DNA of 64,000 bases from Variovorax paradoxus (lineage in GTDB: Bacteria > Pseudomonadota > Gammaproteobacteria > Burkholderiales > Burkholderiaceae_C), in the NCBI RefSeq assembly GCF_029919115.1, contig NZ_CP123990.1, positions 2,108,001 through 2,172,000 on the forward strand. The letters run 5' to 3'. A model generated the notes under the pieces. That model worked only from the letters and a program-made list of their open reading frames with translations, was not told the DNA's origin and did not search any database. Shown in pieces: positions 25,772 through 34,517 of the stretch. Each line of letters begins with the position of its first letter. Position 1 is the first letter of the stretch. A program made the position numbers and the translations under genes.

Positions 25772-27225
25772 ACACCACGCGCGCAGGCGCCGAGGCTCGG
25801 GCGCCAGAAAGCAACGAGCCCGCGCAGCCCGTCGACGGGCTGGAGCAACCCGCGCGCCGCCGCGCGATGCTGGTCATCATCCTTGGCATCATGGTGGCGG
25901 TGCTCGACGGCACCATCGTCAACCTTGCGTTGCCGGGCATCGCACGCGAGCTCCAGGCCAGCCCCTCGCATGCGATATGGGTGGTCAACGCCTACCAGAT
26001 TGCCACGCTCGTCATGCTGCTGCCGCTGGCGTCGCTGGGCGACCTGGTGGGCTACCGGCGCGTCTACCTGGTGGGCATGGCGGTGTTCACGGTGTCGTCC
26101 ATCGGCGCCACTTTTGCCGATTCGCTCGGCACCTTGATTGCCGCACGCACGTTTCAAGGGCTGGGGGCGGCGGGCATCATGAGCGTGAATGCGGCGCTGG
26201 TGCGGCTGACCTTTCCTTCGGCATTGCTGGGGCGGGGCATGGCGATCAACTCGATGGTGGTTGCCACATCTTCGGTGGCAGGCCCCTCGGTGGCGGCGGC
26301 CATCCTGTCGGTGGCTTCATGGCCGTGGCTCTTTGCCATCAATGTGCCGCTCGGATTGCTCGTCTTCACGCTGGGAATGAAGGCGCTGCCGTTCAACCGC
26401 GTGGCGCCGGCCGCGGGGCTGCGCTTCTCGCCGGTGGATGTGGCGCTGAACGTGCTGATGTTCTCGCTGGTGTTCCTGGGGGTGGACCACCTGGGGGTGC
26501 GCGAGGGCGGCGCGGCGGCAGCCGGCGGTTCGCACGCGTCCGCCTGGCTCATCCTGCTGGCCGGCCTGGCGGTCGGTTTCTTCTACCTGCGGCGGCAGCG
26601 AACGCTGGCGGTGCCGCTTTTCCCCATCGACCTGCTGCGCATTCCGGTGTTCGCGCTTTCAATGGGCACTTCGGTGGCCGCTTTCTGTGCGCAGATGCTG
26701 GCCTATATCGGCTTGCCGTTCCTGCTGCTCGACGTATATGGCCGCAGCCACATCGAGGCCGGTTTGCTCATTACCGCCTGGCCGCTGGCCATCGTGGTGA
26801 TGGCGCCGCTGGCGGGCCGGCTGATCGGGCGCTATCCCGACGGACTCCTGGGCGGCATCGGGCTGGGCCTGCTTGCCGCCGGGTTGGCGCTGCTTGCGGC
26901 GCTGCCGGCGCAGCCGGGCAATGCCGACATTGCATGGCGCATGGCGCTGTGCGGCCTGGGGTTCGGCCTGTTCCAGTCGCCCAACAACCACACCATTGTG
27001 ACCTCGCCGCCGGCGCACCGCAGCGGCGCGGCCAGCGGCATGCTGGGCACGGCGCGGCTCACGGGCCAGACGCTGGGCGCCGTGGTGCTGGCGGGCGTGT
27101 TCAGCGTCTGGAGCCCGCATGGCGGCCACGGGCCGGTGGTAGCCCTGGTGCTGGCGGCCTGCTGCGCCGGCGTGGCGGCGGTTTTCAGCACCCTGCGGCT
27201 AAAGACGACGGGACAGCATGGCTGA
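25768..27225 (+). CDS. DHA2-family MFS transporter (SmvA/QacA-like)
   Basis: A 485-residue transporter with 14 predicted helices. It begins at a TTG overlapping the previous stop (TTGA), with CGGAGCGCAAGAGG upstream; an ATG at 25867 is a later alternative at the first helix. AVLDGTIVNLALPGIARELQ and GDLVGYRRVYLVGM are the DHA2 signatures, FQGLGAAGIMSVNAALVRL is the helix-4/5 motif. It likely exports cationic or disinfectant-type compounds. Overlap with the upstream pump gene implies that the two are made together. Confidence 0.88.
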   Translation: MNTTRAGAEARAPESNEPAQPVDGLEQPARRRAMLVIILGIMVAVLDGTIVNLALPGIARELQASPSHAIWVVNAYQIATLVMLLPLASLGDLVGYRRVYLVGMAVFTVSSIGATFADSLGTLIAARTFQGLGAAGIMSVNAALVRLTFPSALLGRGMAINSMVVATSSVAGPSVAAAILSVASWPWLFAINVPLGLLVFTLGMKALPFNRVAPAAGLRFSPVDVALNVLMFSLVFLGVDHLGVREGGAAAAGGSHASAWLILLAGLAVGFFYLRRQRTLAVPLFPIDLLRIPVFALSMGTSVAAFCAQMLAYIGLPFLLLDVYGRSHIEAGLLITAWPLAIVVMAPLAGRLIGRYPDGLLGGIGLGLLAAGLALLAALPAQPGNADIAWRMALCGLGFGLFQSPNNHTIVTSPPAHRSGAASGMLGTARLTGQTLGAVVLAGVFSVWSPHGGHGPVVALVLAACCAGVAAVFSTLRLKTTGQHG

Positions 27226-27245
27226 ATAGGGTAGGGTACGGCCCC

Positions 27246-27878
27246 ATGACGGAAGTACCTGAAACCGTGGTTTGCCCGGGCTGCGATGCGGTCTTCAGCC
27301 GCGCGCCCCTCGCGCCGCGCGAGGTTTCGCGCTGCGCCCGCTGCGGTACCGAGCTTTACCGCCATGCCGGCGACCAGCAGCGCCGCATCCTGCCGCTGAC
27401 GGTGGCGTCGCTCATCATGTTTGCCATTGCCAACCTGTTTCCCATCGTCGAGATCGAGCTGAAGGGCCTGCGCAGCGAAACCACCCTGGTCGGCGCGGTG
27501 GTGGTGCTGAGCACGGAGGGCATGTCGCCGGTGGCGTTGCTGGTGCTGGCGACCACGCTTCTTTTTCCGCTGCTGCAGCTTTGCATATTGGGCTATCTGC
27601 TGGTTCCGCTGCAGCGCGAGCACCGGCCGGCCGGCTTTGCCATTCTGGTGCGCGCCATGCAGACGCTGCGGCCCTGGGGAATGATCGAGGTATTCCTGCT
27701 GGGCGTGCTGGTGGCCATCGTCAAGCTGTCGAGCATGGCCACCGTGGTGGCCGGGCCGGCGCTCTGGGCGTTTGTTGCGCTCACGGTCCTGCTCACGGCG
27801 GTGCTTTCGTTCAATCCCAACGCCTTCTGGGAAATGACCTTTCGCCCGCCCGGCGAGCCAAAGGAGGATGCGGCGTGA
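27246..27878 (+). CDS. pqiA: Paraquat-inducible protein A, first half (PqiA1)
   Basis: A 210-residue PqiA-domain protein. CPGCDAVFSR and CARCGTELYR form a zinc-ribbon-like pair at residues 10-41, followed by four predicted helices (VASLIMFAIANLFPIVEIEL is the family signature). In E. coli PqiA is one protein with two such halves; here the halves are separate genes. PqiA is the inner-membrane component of the Pqi intermembrane lipid transport system. The gene starts 20 bases after the MFS pump and its stop overlaps the GTG of the next gene. Confidence 0.88.
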   Translation: MTEVPETVVCPGCDAVFSRAPLAPREVSRCARCGTELYRHAGDQQRRILPLTVASLIMFAIANLFPIVEIELKGLRSETTLVGAVVVLSTEGMSPVALLVLATTLLFPLLQLCILGYLLVPLQREHRPAGFAILVRAMQTLRPWGMIEVFLLGVLVAIVKLSSMATVVAGPALWAFVALTVLLTAVLSFNPNAFWEMTFRPPGEPKEDAA

Positions 27879-28588
27879 TCGGCCCCTTTCTCCATCCGCA
27901 TGACGACGGCGACGAAGCCCCGGTGGCCACGGCGGCCTCGCTCGGCCTTGTGGCCTGCCCGCATTGCGACGCCGTGTGGCGCAATGCCGCCGAAGGAGAA
28001 CCTTGTGGCCGCTGCGGCACCCGCCTGTACACGCGCAAGCCCTACAGCCTGAGCCGTACCTGGGCCTTCCTGATTGCGGCCTGCATCATGTACATACCGG
28101 CCAACCTGCTGCCGGTGATGATCACGCGCACGCTGTTCGGCGCGCAGTACGACACCATCCTGAGCGGTGTGATCTATTTCTGGGTCTCGGGCGCCTACGG
28201 GCTGGCGGCCATCATCTTCATCGCGAGCTTCCTGGTGCCGCTGTTCAAGCTCACGGTACTGATCCTGCTCGCGGTGCTCGCACAGCGCGCGAGCGACTGG
28301 CGCAGGCCCGAGCGCGCCAAGCTCTATCACATCGTCGAGATCATCGGCCGCTGGTCGATGCTCGACGTGTTCGTGGTGTCGCTGCTCACCGGGCTGGTGC
28401 AGATCCAGGGCTTTGCGGTCATCAACGCGGGCGTGGGCATCGCGGCGTTCGGCTCGGTGGTGGTGCTCACCATGCTGGCCTCGCTGAGCTTCGACCCCAG
28501 GCTCACATGGGACAGCAAAGAGCAGCAGCAAGCCCAGCGGCAGCGAAATGAACCCGCACCCGACAACAGGGAAGAAAAGCCAGCATGA
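27875..28588 (+). CDS. pqiA: Paraquat-inducible protein A, second half (PqiA2)
   Basis: A 237-residue second PqiA-domain protein starting at GTG (GTGA overlap) with a strong AAAGGAGG ribosome site. It has its own zinc ribbon (CPHCDAVWRN, CGRCGTRLYT), the helix signature CIMYIPANLLPVMITRTLFG and WSMLDVFVVSLLTGLVQIQG. It should pair with PqiA1 to form the membrane module of the Pqi system. The hydrophilic C-tail is rich in Gln and Arg. Its stop overlaps the pqiB ATG. Confidence 0.88.
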   Translation: MIGPFLHPHDDGDEAPVATAASLGLVACPHCDAVWRNAAEGEPCGRCGTRLYTRKPYSLSRTWAFLIAACIMYIPANLLPVMITRTLFGAQYDTILSGVIYFWVSGAYGLAAIIFIASFLVPLFKLTVLILLAVLAQRASDWRRPERAKLYHIVEIIGRWSMLDVFVVSLLTGLVQIQGFAVINAGVGIAAFGSVVVLTMLASLSFDPRLTWDSKEQQQAQRQRNEPAPDNREEKPA

Positions 28589-30228
28589 GTGAAGAAGAAG
28601 TCAAACCGAACGACAACCAGGCCCCGCCCGGCTTGCCGCCGCCGCGCGTGGTGCGGCGGCGCCAGTGGCTGCCTTCGCTGATCTGGCTGATTCCCATCGT
28701 TGCGGCGCTGGTCGGCGTGATGCTTATCGCCAAGATATTGATGGAGCGCGGGCCCGAGATCGTGCTCACCTTCGACACCGCCGAAGGCCTGGAAGCCGGA
28801 AAGACAGCCGTCAAGTACAAGGATGTGCAGATCGGCACCGTGCAGAGCCTGCGGCTTGCGCGCGATCGCTCGCACGTACGGGTGATCGTGCAGTTGAACA
28901 ACGAAGCCAAGAGCTTCACCGCCGAGGATTCGCGCTTCTGGGTGGTGCGGCCGCGGCTCGACACCTCCGGCATTTCAGGCCTGGGCACGTTGCTTTCAGG
29001 CGCATACATTGGCGCCGACGCAGGCGTATCGACCGAAACCGCGAGCGAGTTCAAGGGCCTGGAAGTGCCGCCCATCGTCACGCGCGACGCCTCTGGCCAG
29101 CAGTTCTTGCTGCGCGCCACGGATATCGGTTCGCTCGATGTGGGCTCGCCCGTGTATTTCAGGCGCATCAAGGTGGGCCAGGTGGCCGCCTATGAACTCG
29201 ACGGCGACGGCCGCGGGGTCACGCTGCGCATCTTCGTCAACGCGCCGTACGACAAGTTCGTGGGCGTGAACACGCGCTTCTGGCAGGCGAGCGGCATCGA
29301 TGCGCAGCTGAGCGCGAGCGGCTTTACCCTGCGCACCCAATCGCTTGCCACCATCTTGCTGGGCGGCATTGCCTTCAAGGCGCCGGACGACGCCATGGGC
29401 CCGCTGGCCAAGGAAAACACGGCCTTCACGCTTGCCGAAGACGAAACCACGGCCATGAAGGAGCCCGACGGTCCGCCGCAGACGCTGCTGATGTACTTCA
29501 ACCAGTCGCTGCGCGGCCTCACGCCGGGCGCGCCGGTCGACTTCCGCGGCGTGGTGATCGGCGAGGTCAAGTCTATTGGGGTGGAGTTCGATCGCGCCGA
29601 GCGGGAGTTCCGCATGCCGGTGCTGGTGCAGGTCTACCCGGACCGCCTGCGCCGCCGCGCCGGTGAAACTGGTGTCGAGTCGCGCGCCACGCAGCAGGAG
29701 CGCTTGCGCTTTTTGGCCGAGAAGGGCCTTCGCGCGCAGTTGCGCAACGGCAATCTGCTGACCGGCTCGGTGTACGTCGCGCTCGACTTTTTCCCGAAGG
29801 CGCCCCCGGCGAAGATCGACGTGACGAAGAACCCGATCGAGCTGCCCACCATGGCCAACAGCCTCGACGAGATCCAGTCGCAGGTGCAGGAGATTGCGAG
29901 CAAGCTCAACAAGGTGCCCTACGAACAGATTGCGGCCGACCTGCGAACCACGCTCACCACGCTGAACAAGACGCTCGCCAGCACCGAGCAAGCCGTGACG
30001 CGCATCAACACCGACGTAACGCCCGAGCTTGCCGCCGCCATGAAGGACGTGCGCAAGACGGTCAACAACGCCGAGCGCACGCTGGCCGACGATTCGCCGC
30101 TGCAGCAGGACATGCGCCAGACGCTGCGCGAACTGACCCGCGCCGCCGGCTCGGTGCGCGTGCTCACCGACTACCTCGAGCGCCACCCCGAGTCGCTGCT
30201 GCGCGGCAAGCCGGACGACAAGAAATGA
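28585..30228 (+). CDS. pqiB: PqiB, MlaD/MCE-domain intermembrane transport protein
   Basis: A 547-residue protein with one N-terminal helix (about 30-53) and three MCE repeats beginning near residues 54 (IVLTFDTAEGLEAGKTAVKY), 172 (LRATDIGSLDVGSPVYFRRI) and 303 (MYFNQSLRGLTPGAPVDFRG). A helical coiled-coil tail (about 420-530, MANSLDEIQSQVQEIASKLN onward) follows, as in E. coli PqiB, where it builds a hollow needle bridging the periplasm for lipids. ATGA overlaps at both ends couple it with pqiA2 and pqiC. Confidence 0.93.
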   Translation: MSEEEVKPNDNQAPPGLPPPRVVRRRQWLPSLIWLIPIVAALVGVMLIAKILMERGPEIVLTFDTAEGLEAGKTAVKYKDVQIGTVQSLRLARDRSHVRVIVQLNNEAKSFTAEDSRFWVVRPRLDTSGISGLGTLLSGAYIGADAGVSTETASEFKGLEVPPIVTRDASGQQFLLRATDIGSLDVGSPVYFRRIKVGQVAAYELDGDGRGVTLRIFVNAPYDKFVGVNTRFWQASGIDAQLSASGFTLRTQSLATILLGGIAFKAPDDAMGPLAKENTAFTLAEDETTAMKEPDGPPQTLLMYFNQSLRGLTPGAPVDFRGVVIGEVKSIGVEFDRAEREFRMPVLVQVYPDRLRRRAGETGVESRATQQERLRFLAEKGLRAQLRNGNLLTGSVYVALDFFPKAPPAKIDVTKNPIELPTMANSLDEIQSQVQEIASKLNKVPYEQIAADLRTTLTTLNKTLASTEQAVTRINTDVTPELAAAMKDVRKTVNNAERTLADDSPLQQDMRQTLRELTRAAGSVRVLTDYLERHPESLLRGKPDDKK

Positions 30229-30857
30229 AGAAAAGACAACCGCTACTTTCCGGTGCCGTGGCCGCAGCGCTGTTGGTGCTTGCGGGCTGCGCGAGCAAGC
30301 CCGACAACTACTACACGCTGGCAAGCACGGTGCCGGCCGCCGAAGCCGCACCGTCGACCATCGGCACCGCCGCGCCGGTCTACATTGAACTGGCGCCGCT
30401 GGCCGTGCCCGAGCGGCTGGCACGGCCCCAAATGGTGGTGGGGCGCGCCAACGGCAGCGTGCAGGTCGATGTGCTCGAGCAGCACCGCTGGGCGGCATCG
30501 TTCGAGAACGAGCTGCGCGACGCATTGGCGAGCGGCATTGCCGCCCGGCTGGGCGCGCTCGACGTAACCAAGGGCGGCCGGCAAACATCGCAACCCGTGT
30601 GGCGCATTGCGGTGCAGGTGCGCCAGTTCGACGCCGTCGATGGCGGGCGCGTTGACGCAGGCTTCAGCTGGACGCTGCGGCGCTCCGATGAAACCCGCAC
30701 CATGGTGTGCCAGCTCGACGTGGGCGAGGGCGTGGCAGGCGGCATCGATGCGGTGGCGCAGGGTGCGCAACGCATCACGGCGGCGGCTGCTGCTGCCATT
30801 GCGCGCAGTGTGGGCGCGGCAAGGGCGAATCCTGCAGCGACGGCTTGCCCGGCCTGA
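30225..30857 (+). CDS. pqiC: PqiC/YmbA family outer-membrane lipoprotein
   Basis: A 210-residue lipoprotein. The lipobox LVLAGC puts the lipid-bearing cysteine at residue 22. YYTLASTVP is the ABC-type transport auxiliary (DUF330) start motif, followed by PLAVPERLARPQMVV and the conserved central segment EQHRWAASFENELRDALASG. PqiC anchors the PqiB needle at the outer membrane. The start overlaps pqiB by four bases, completing a pqiA1-pqiA2-pqiB-pqiC unit. Confidence 0.9.
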   Translation: MKKRQPLLSGAVAAALLVLAGCASKPDNYYTLASTVPAAEAAPSTIGTAAPVYIELAPLAVPERLARPQMVVGRANGSVQVDVLEQHRWAASFENELRDALASGIAARLGALDVTKGGRQTSQPVWRIAVQVRQFDAVDGGRVDAGFSWTLRRSDETRTMVCQLDVGEGVAGGIDAVAQGAQRITAAAAAAIARSVGAARANPAATACPA

Positions 30858-30882
30858 AATTCCATAGCCAGGAGCAAACGCC

Positions 30883-32502
30883 ATGGCGCAAATCGGCAAG
30901 GCACCCTGCGACAACGCCTTGATCCTGCATGGCGCCAAGGCCCAGGATGGCGTCTGTCCCGACGCTTCCAAACCGTGGGTGCTGGCCGCTGCCATCTTGG
31001 GCTCCAGCATGGCCTTCATCGACGGCACGGTCGTCAACGTGGCGCTGCCGGCCATCCAGGCGGACCTGCGGGCGACCGCATTCCAGGCGCAATGGGTCGT
31101 CGAGTCGTATGCCTTGCTGCTTGCGGCGCTGCTGCTGGTGGGCGGCGCGCTCGGCGACCATTTCGGGCGGCGCCGCATCTTCGCGATTGGGGTCGGCATC
31201 TTCGCCGTTGCATCGGTCGCTTGCGGGCTGGCGGCCAACGTGCAGCAGTTGATTGCCGCGCGCGCGGTTCAGGGCATTGGCGGTGCCTTGCTGGTGCCCG
31301 GCAGCCTGGCACTCATCAGCGCGGCTTTTCCTGAAAAAGAGCGCGGCAAGGCCATCGGCGTGTGGTCGGGCTTCAGCGGCATTACCGCGGCTGCAGGGCC
31401 GGTGCTCGGAGGTTTTCTGGTCGACCATTTCTCTTGGGCCTGGGCCTTTTTCATCAATGTGCCGATGGCGCTTCTGGTGCTGTGGATCGTGTGGCGGCAC
31501 GTGCCCGAAAGCCGTGGGTCGTCCGCAAGCGGCGGGCTCGACTTTTTGGGTGCGCTGCTGGCTACCGCCGGGCTCGGCGGCATCGTCTACGCGTTCATCG
31601 AGGCACCTACCCAGCACTGGAACTCGCCCGCCGTGCTTGCAGCTTTGGGCATCGGCATTGCGGCCAGCGCGGGTTTCATCGCCGTGGAGCGCAGGGCGCA
31701 AACGCCCATGCTCCCGCTTGCGCTGCTGCGGATCGGCAACTTCAGCGGGGCCAACCTGCTCACCTTGCTGCTGTATGCCGCGCTCGGCGGCAGCCTGTAT
31801 TTCTTTCCGCTCAACCTCATTCAGGTGCAGGGCTACTCCGCCACGGCGGCGGGCGCGGCGCTGCTGCCGTTCATCCTCATCATGTTTGCGCTCTCGGGCT
31901 GGGCGGGCCAGCTGGTCGACCGTTTCGGCCCGCGGCTGCCGCTGGTCATCGGCCCCTCGATTGCCGCCGTCGGCTTTGCGCTGTTCGCGGTGCCCGGCGT
32001 CGGAGCGAGCTATTGGAGCGGCTTTCTTCCGGCAGTGGTGGTGCTGGGCTTCGGCATGACCGTGACGGTGGCGCCGCTCACCACCACAGTGATGAACGCG
32101 GTCGGTCCCGAGCAGGCCGGCGTGGCCTCGGGCGTCAACAACGCAGTGTCGCGCGCAGCTGCGGTGCTGGCCATTGCCGTGTTCGGCCTGGTCATGGCCT
32201 GGGCTTTCGACAGCACGCTGGCCGAGAGCCTGCGCGGCATGGGTGCCTCGGCGGAAGTGTCTGCGTTTCTGGAGGGCGAGCGCAACAAGCTGGCCGGCGC
32301 CGCGCTGCCGCCGGGCGTCGATGCGGCCACCGCCGCGGCCTTGAAGCGCGCCGTGGCCGAATCCTTCGTGGCGGGCTTTCGGTGGGTGATGCTGCTGAGC
32401 GCGGGGCTGGCGGTGTTCAGTGCGTTGAGTGCCTGGCTGATGATTGGCGGGGGCGGGGCTGCGCCGGCTCCTCAGGAGCGGACCGGCGCTTCGCCGCAAT
32501 GA
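30883..32502 (+). CDS. DHA2-family MFS transporter (EmrB/QacA-like)
   Basis: A 539-residue, 14-helix transporter: SSMAFIDGTVVNVALPAIQA, QWVVESYALLLAALLLVGGA and GDHFGRRRIFAIGVG are the DHA2 signatures, AVQGIGGALLVPGSLALISA the helix 4-5 motif. Probably exports multiple drugs. The gap of 25 bases after pqiC contains CAGGAGCAAACGCC, a good ribosome site, and no obvious terminator, so it could be the last gene of the pump-pqi transcript. A soluble N-terminal stretch of about 25 residues has two cysteines. Confidence 0.88.
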   Translation: MAQIGKAPCDNALILHGAKAQDGVCPDASKPWVLAAAILGSSMAFIDGTVVNVALPAIQADLRATAFQAQWVVESYALLLAALLLVGGALGDHFGRRRIFAIGVGIFAVASVACGLAANVQQLIAARAVQGIGGALLVPGSLALISAAFPEKERGKAIGVWSGFSGITAAAGPVLGGFLVDHFSWAWAFFINVPMALLVLWIVWRHVPESRGSSASGGLDFLGALLATAGLGGIVYAFIEAPTQHWNSPAVLAALGIGIAASAGFIAVERRAQTPMLPLALLRIGNFSGANLLTLLLYAALGGSLYFFPLNLIQVQGYSATAAGAALLPFILIMFALSGWAGQLVDRFGPRLPLVIGPSIAAVGFALFAVPGVGASYWSGFLPAVVVLGFGMTVTVAPLTTTVMNAVGPEQAGVASGVNNAVSRAAAVLAIAVFGLVMAWAFDSTLAESLRGMGASAEVSAFLEGERNKLAGAALPPGVDAATAAALKRAVAESFVAGFRWVMLLSAGLAVFSALSAWLMIGGGGAAPAPQERTGASPQ

Positions 32503-32531
32503 AGACTTCGCTCTGACAGGCGCTGCACGGG

Positions 32532-32576
32532 TTGACAAGATCCTTGCACCGCCCCGATACTGAACCTACAGGTTCA
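32532..32576 (+). promoter_or_regulatory. Putative promoter with operator dyad TGAACC-taca-GGTTCA
   Basis: A TTGACA box (32532-32537) is followed 18 bases later by GATACT (32556-32561), a moderate -10. A perfect six-base inverted repeat TGAACC/GGTTCA (32561-32576) covers the likely transcription start, 24 bases before the VOC gene ATG. Placement suggests a repressor site; the regulator is not identified. Confidence 0.5.
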
Positions 32577-32600
32577 TTATCAAAAAACCAGGAGATTCCC

Positions 32601-33077
32601 ATGCAGAAAATCGTTCCCTGCCTCTGGTTCGACCGCAACGGCGAAGACGCGTTGAAGTTCTACACCAGCATCTTCCCGAATTCGCGCCTGACCGAAAAGC
32701 AGTTCTGGGGCGACGAGAACCCCAGCCTCAAGGGCTCGCTGCTCACCGCGATGTTCGAGCTCGACGGGCAGGAGTTCATGGTGCTCAATGGCGGGCCGCA
32801 GTACAAGTTCACTCCGGCCATCTCGATGCTGGTGCGGTGCGAAACGCAGGCCGAGGTGGACAACTACTGGGACAAGCTGCTCGAAGGCGGCGGCCAGCCG
32901 GTGCAGTGCGGCTGGCTCACCGACCGCTACGGCGTGTCGTGGCAGGTGGCACCCATGCCCATCCTGCGCATGTTCCAGGACAAGGACCCGGCCAAGGCCG
33001 CGCGTGCAATGCAAGCGATGATGAAGATGATCAAGCTCGACATCGCCACTGTGCAGAAGGCATTCGACGGCGAGTGA
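32601..33077 (+). CDS. VOC family protein (PhnB/3-demethylubiquinone methyltransferase-like)
   Basis: A 158-residue protein starting with QKIVPCLWFDRNGEDALKFY, the typical N-terminus of the PhnB-like vicinal oxygen chelate group, with GQEFMVLNGGPQYKFTPAIS and a C-terminal DRYGVSWQVAP strand that carries the usual second-half signature. Despite the old name, these proteins have no shown methyltransferase activity. AGGAGA lies ten bases before the ATG. The gene has its own promoter and operator-like dyad, so it is probably a single-gene, regulated unit. Confidence 0.88.
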   Translation: MQKIVPCLWFDRNGEDALKFYTSIFPNSRLTEKQFWGDENPSLKGSLLTAMFELDGQEFMVLNGGPQYKFTPAISMLVRCETQAEVDNYWDKLLEGGGQPVQCGWLTDRYGVSWQVAPMPILRMFQDKDPAKAARAMQAMMKMIKLDIATVQKAFDGE

Positions 33078-33092
33078 CCCCTGCCGCGGCTG

Positions 33093-34517
33093 CTACACCA
33101 GCCGCCGGATCGCCTTCTTGCGCCACACCAGCCGGTAGTAGGCCGTCTGCAGCAGCAGCATCGCCCCGAAAGTCACGGGGTAGGCATACCAGATGCCGTT
33201 GAGCCCGATGCGGTGGCTCATGAACCAGGCCACCGGCACCTCGATCCCGATGAGGCAGAGGATCGAGATGGCCGTGGGCACCAGCACCGAGCCGCTGGCC
33301 CGCATGATCCCCGAGATGGCCGCGGCCATGCCGAAGATCACCATGCTCCACAGCATGATGTGCAGCAGCGTCTGCGCAATTTCGATCACCGGCGCGCTGG
33401 TAATGAAAAAGCCCATGAGATGGCGCGAGAACAGGTAGCCCAGCAGCACCAGCCCGCCGGTGAGCGCAAGGTTCATGAGCAGCGCGGTCTTGGCGATGGC
33501 GCCGAGCCGGTCTGCGCGGCCCGCACCGATGGCCTGTGCGCCGAGGATCGAGGCGGTGATTGCAATGGAGATGGCCGGAAACTGCACATACGCCACCACC
33601 TGGTTCACCGCGCCATACGCCGCGGTGGCGCCGGAGCCATAGCCGTTCACCAGCGAGAGCAGGGCGATTTCAGCCAGCGCCACCACGATCATCTGCACGC
33701 CCGTGGGCACGCCCACCTTGAGCACCGCCTTCAATAGCTTGGGGTCGATGCGCAAGTGGCGGATCAACTCTGCGTCGGGTGCCAGCGGACTGTTGCGGCT
33801 GCGCAGGCGCCAGCCCAGCCACAGGGTGGCGATGACGAAGGCCACCACCGTGGCCCAGGCGCCGCTTGCAACGCCGAGCTGCGGCAAGCCGCCCCAGCCG
33901 CGAATGAGCGCCGGCGTGACGATGAGACCCGTCACGGTGGAAATGATCAGCGTGAGCAGCGGAGTGACCGTGTCGCCGACACCGCGCAGCATGGCGGTGG
34001 ACAGCAGAAAGACGAACAGCCCCGGCATTGCAATCAGCATGATGCGGGCATAGCTCGTGGAATCGGCCAGCACGTCAGGCGGCGTGCCGAGCAGTGCCAG
34101 CAGCGGCGTGGTGAAGGCGCCGCCGAACACCGCCACGGCAAGCCCGAGCAGGATGCCGACCGCCAGCGTGGTGCCCGCCACGGCCTTGGCCTTGGCGACG
34201 TCTCGCGCGCCCCAGGCCTGGCCGATGAGCACCGAAGCCCCGGCCCCCAGCCCGATGACGAAAGCAATGAAGAAGAACATCACCGGAAAGAAGCTCGACA
34301 CCGCCGCCAGGGCGCTGACACCGATCATCTGGCCGATGTAGATATTGTTGATGGTGCCCGACAGCGACTGCAGGATGTTGCTGAGCAGCATCGGCGCAAG
34401 GAAGAACAAGAAGGTCTTCCAGAGCGCTCGCGGCGCGCCGACGGCAGCAACGGGTGTGCCGCGCAGGCCGGTCTTGTCCGCGGGAACTTCGGTGGTGGCG
34501 GTTGGCGTGGTGCTCAT
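33093..34517 (-). CDS. MATE family efflux transporter
   Basis: A 474-residue, 12-helix MATE protein. APMLLSNILQSLSGTINNIY and GQMIGVSALAAVSSFFPVMF are the first-helix signatures, and GAGASVLIGQAWGARD is the conserved loop; the internal repeat starts near KAVLKVGVPTGVQMIVVALA. It exports drugs or metabolites in exchange for Na+ or H+. The start ATG overlaps the stop of the DUF2239 gene (ATGA), so the two are translationally coupled and probably controlled from the palindromes upstream of DUF2239. Confidence 0.9.
   Translation of the reverse strand: MSTTPTATTEVPADKTGLRGTPVAAVGAPRALWKTFLFFLAPMLLSNILQSLSGTINNIYIGQMIGVSALAAVSSFFPVMFFFIAFVIGLGAGASVLIGQAWGARDVAKAKAVAGTTLAVGILLGLAVAVFGGAFTTPLLALLGTPPDVLADSTSYARIMLIAMPGLFVFLLSTAMLRGVGDTVTPLLTLIISTVTGLIVTPALIRGWGGLPQLGVASGAWATVVAFVIATLWLGWRLRSRNSPLAPDAELIRHLRIDPKLLKAVLKVGVPTGVQMIVVALAEIALLSLVNGYGSGATAAYGAVNQVVAYVQFPAISIAITASILGAQAIGAGRADRLGAIAKTALLMNLALTGGLVLLGYLFSRHLMGFFITSAPVIEIAQTLLHIMLWSMVIFGMAAAISGIMRASGSVLVPTAISILCLIGIEVPVAWFMSHRIGLNGIWYAYPVTFGAMLLLQTAYYRLVWRKKAIRRLV

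Noticed and set aside
25867..27225. Later ATG start for the second MFS gene
   Set aside because: The TTG at 25768 overlaps the upstream stop and has a purine-rich leader, the same pattern as the other coupled genes; the ATG remains a fallback.
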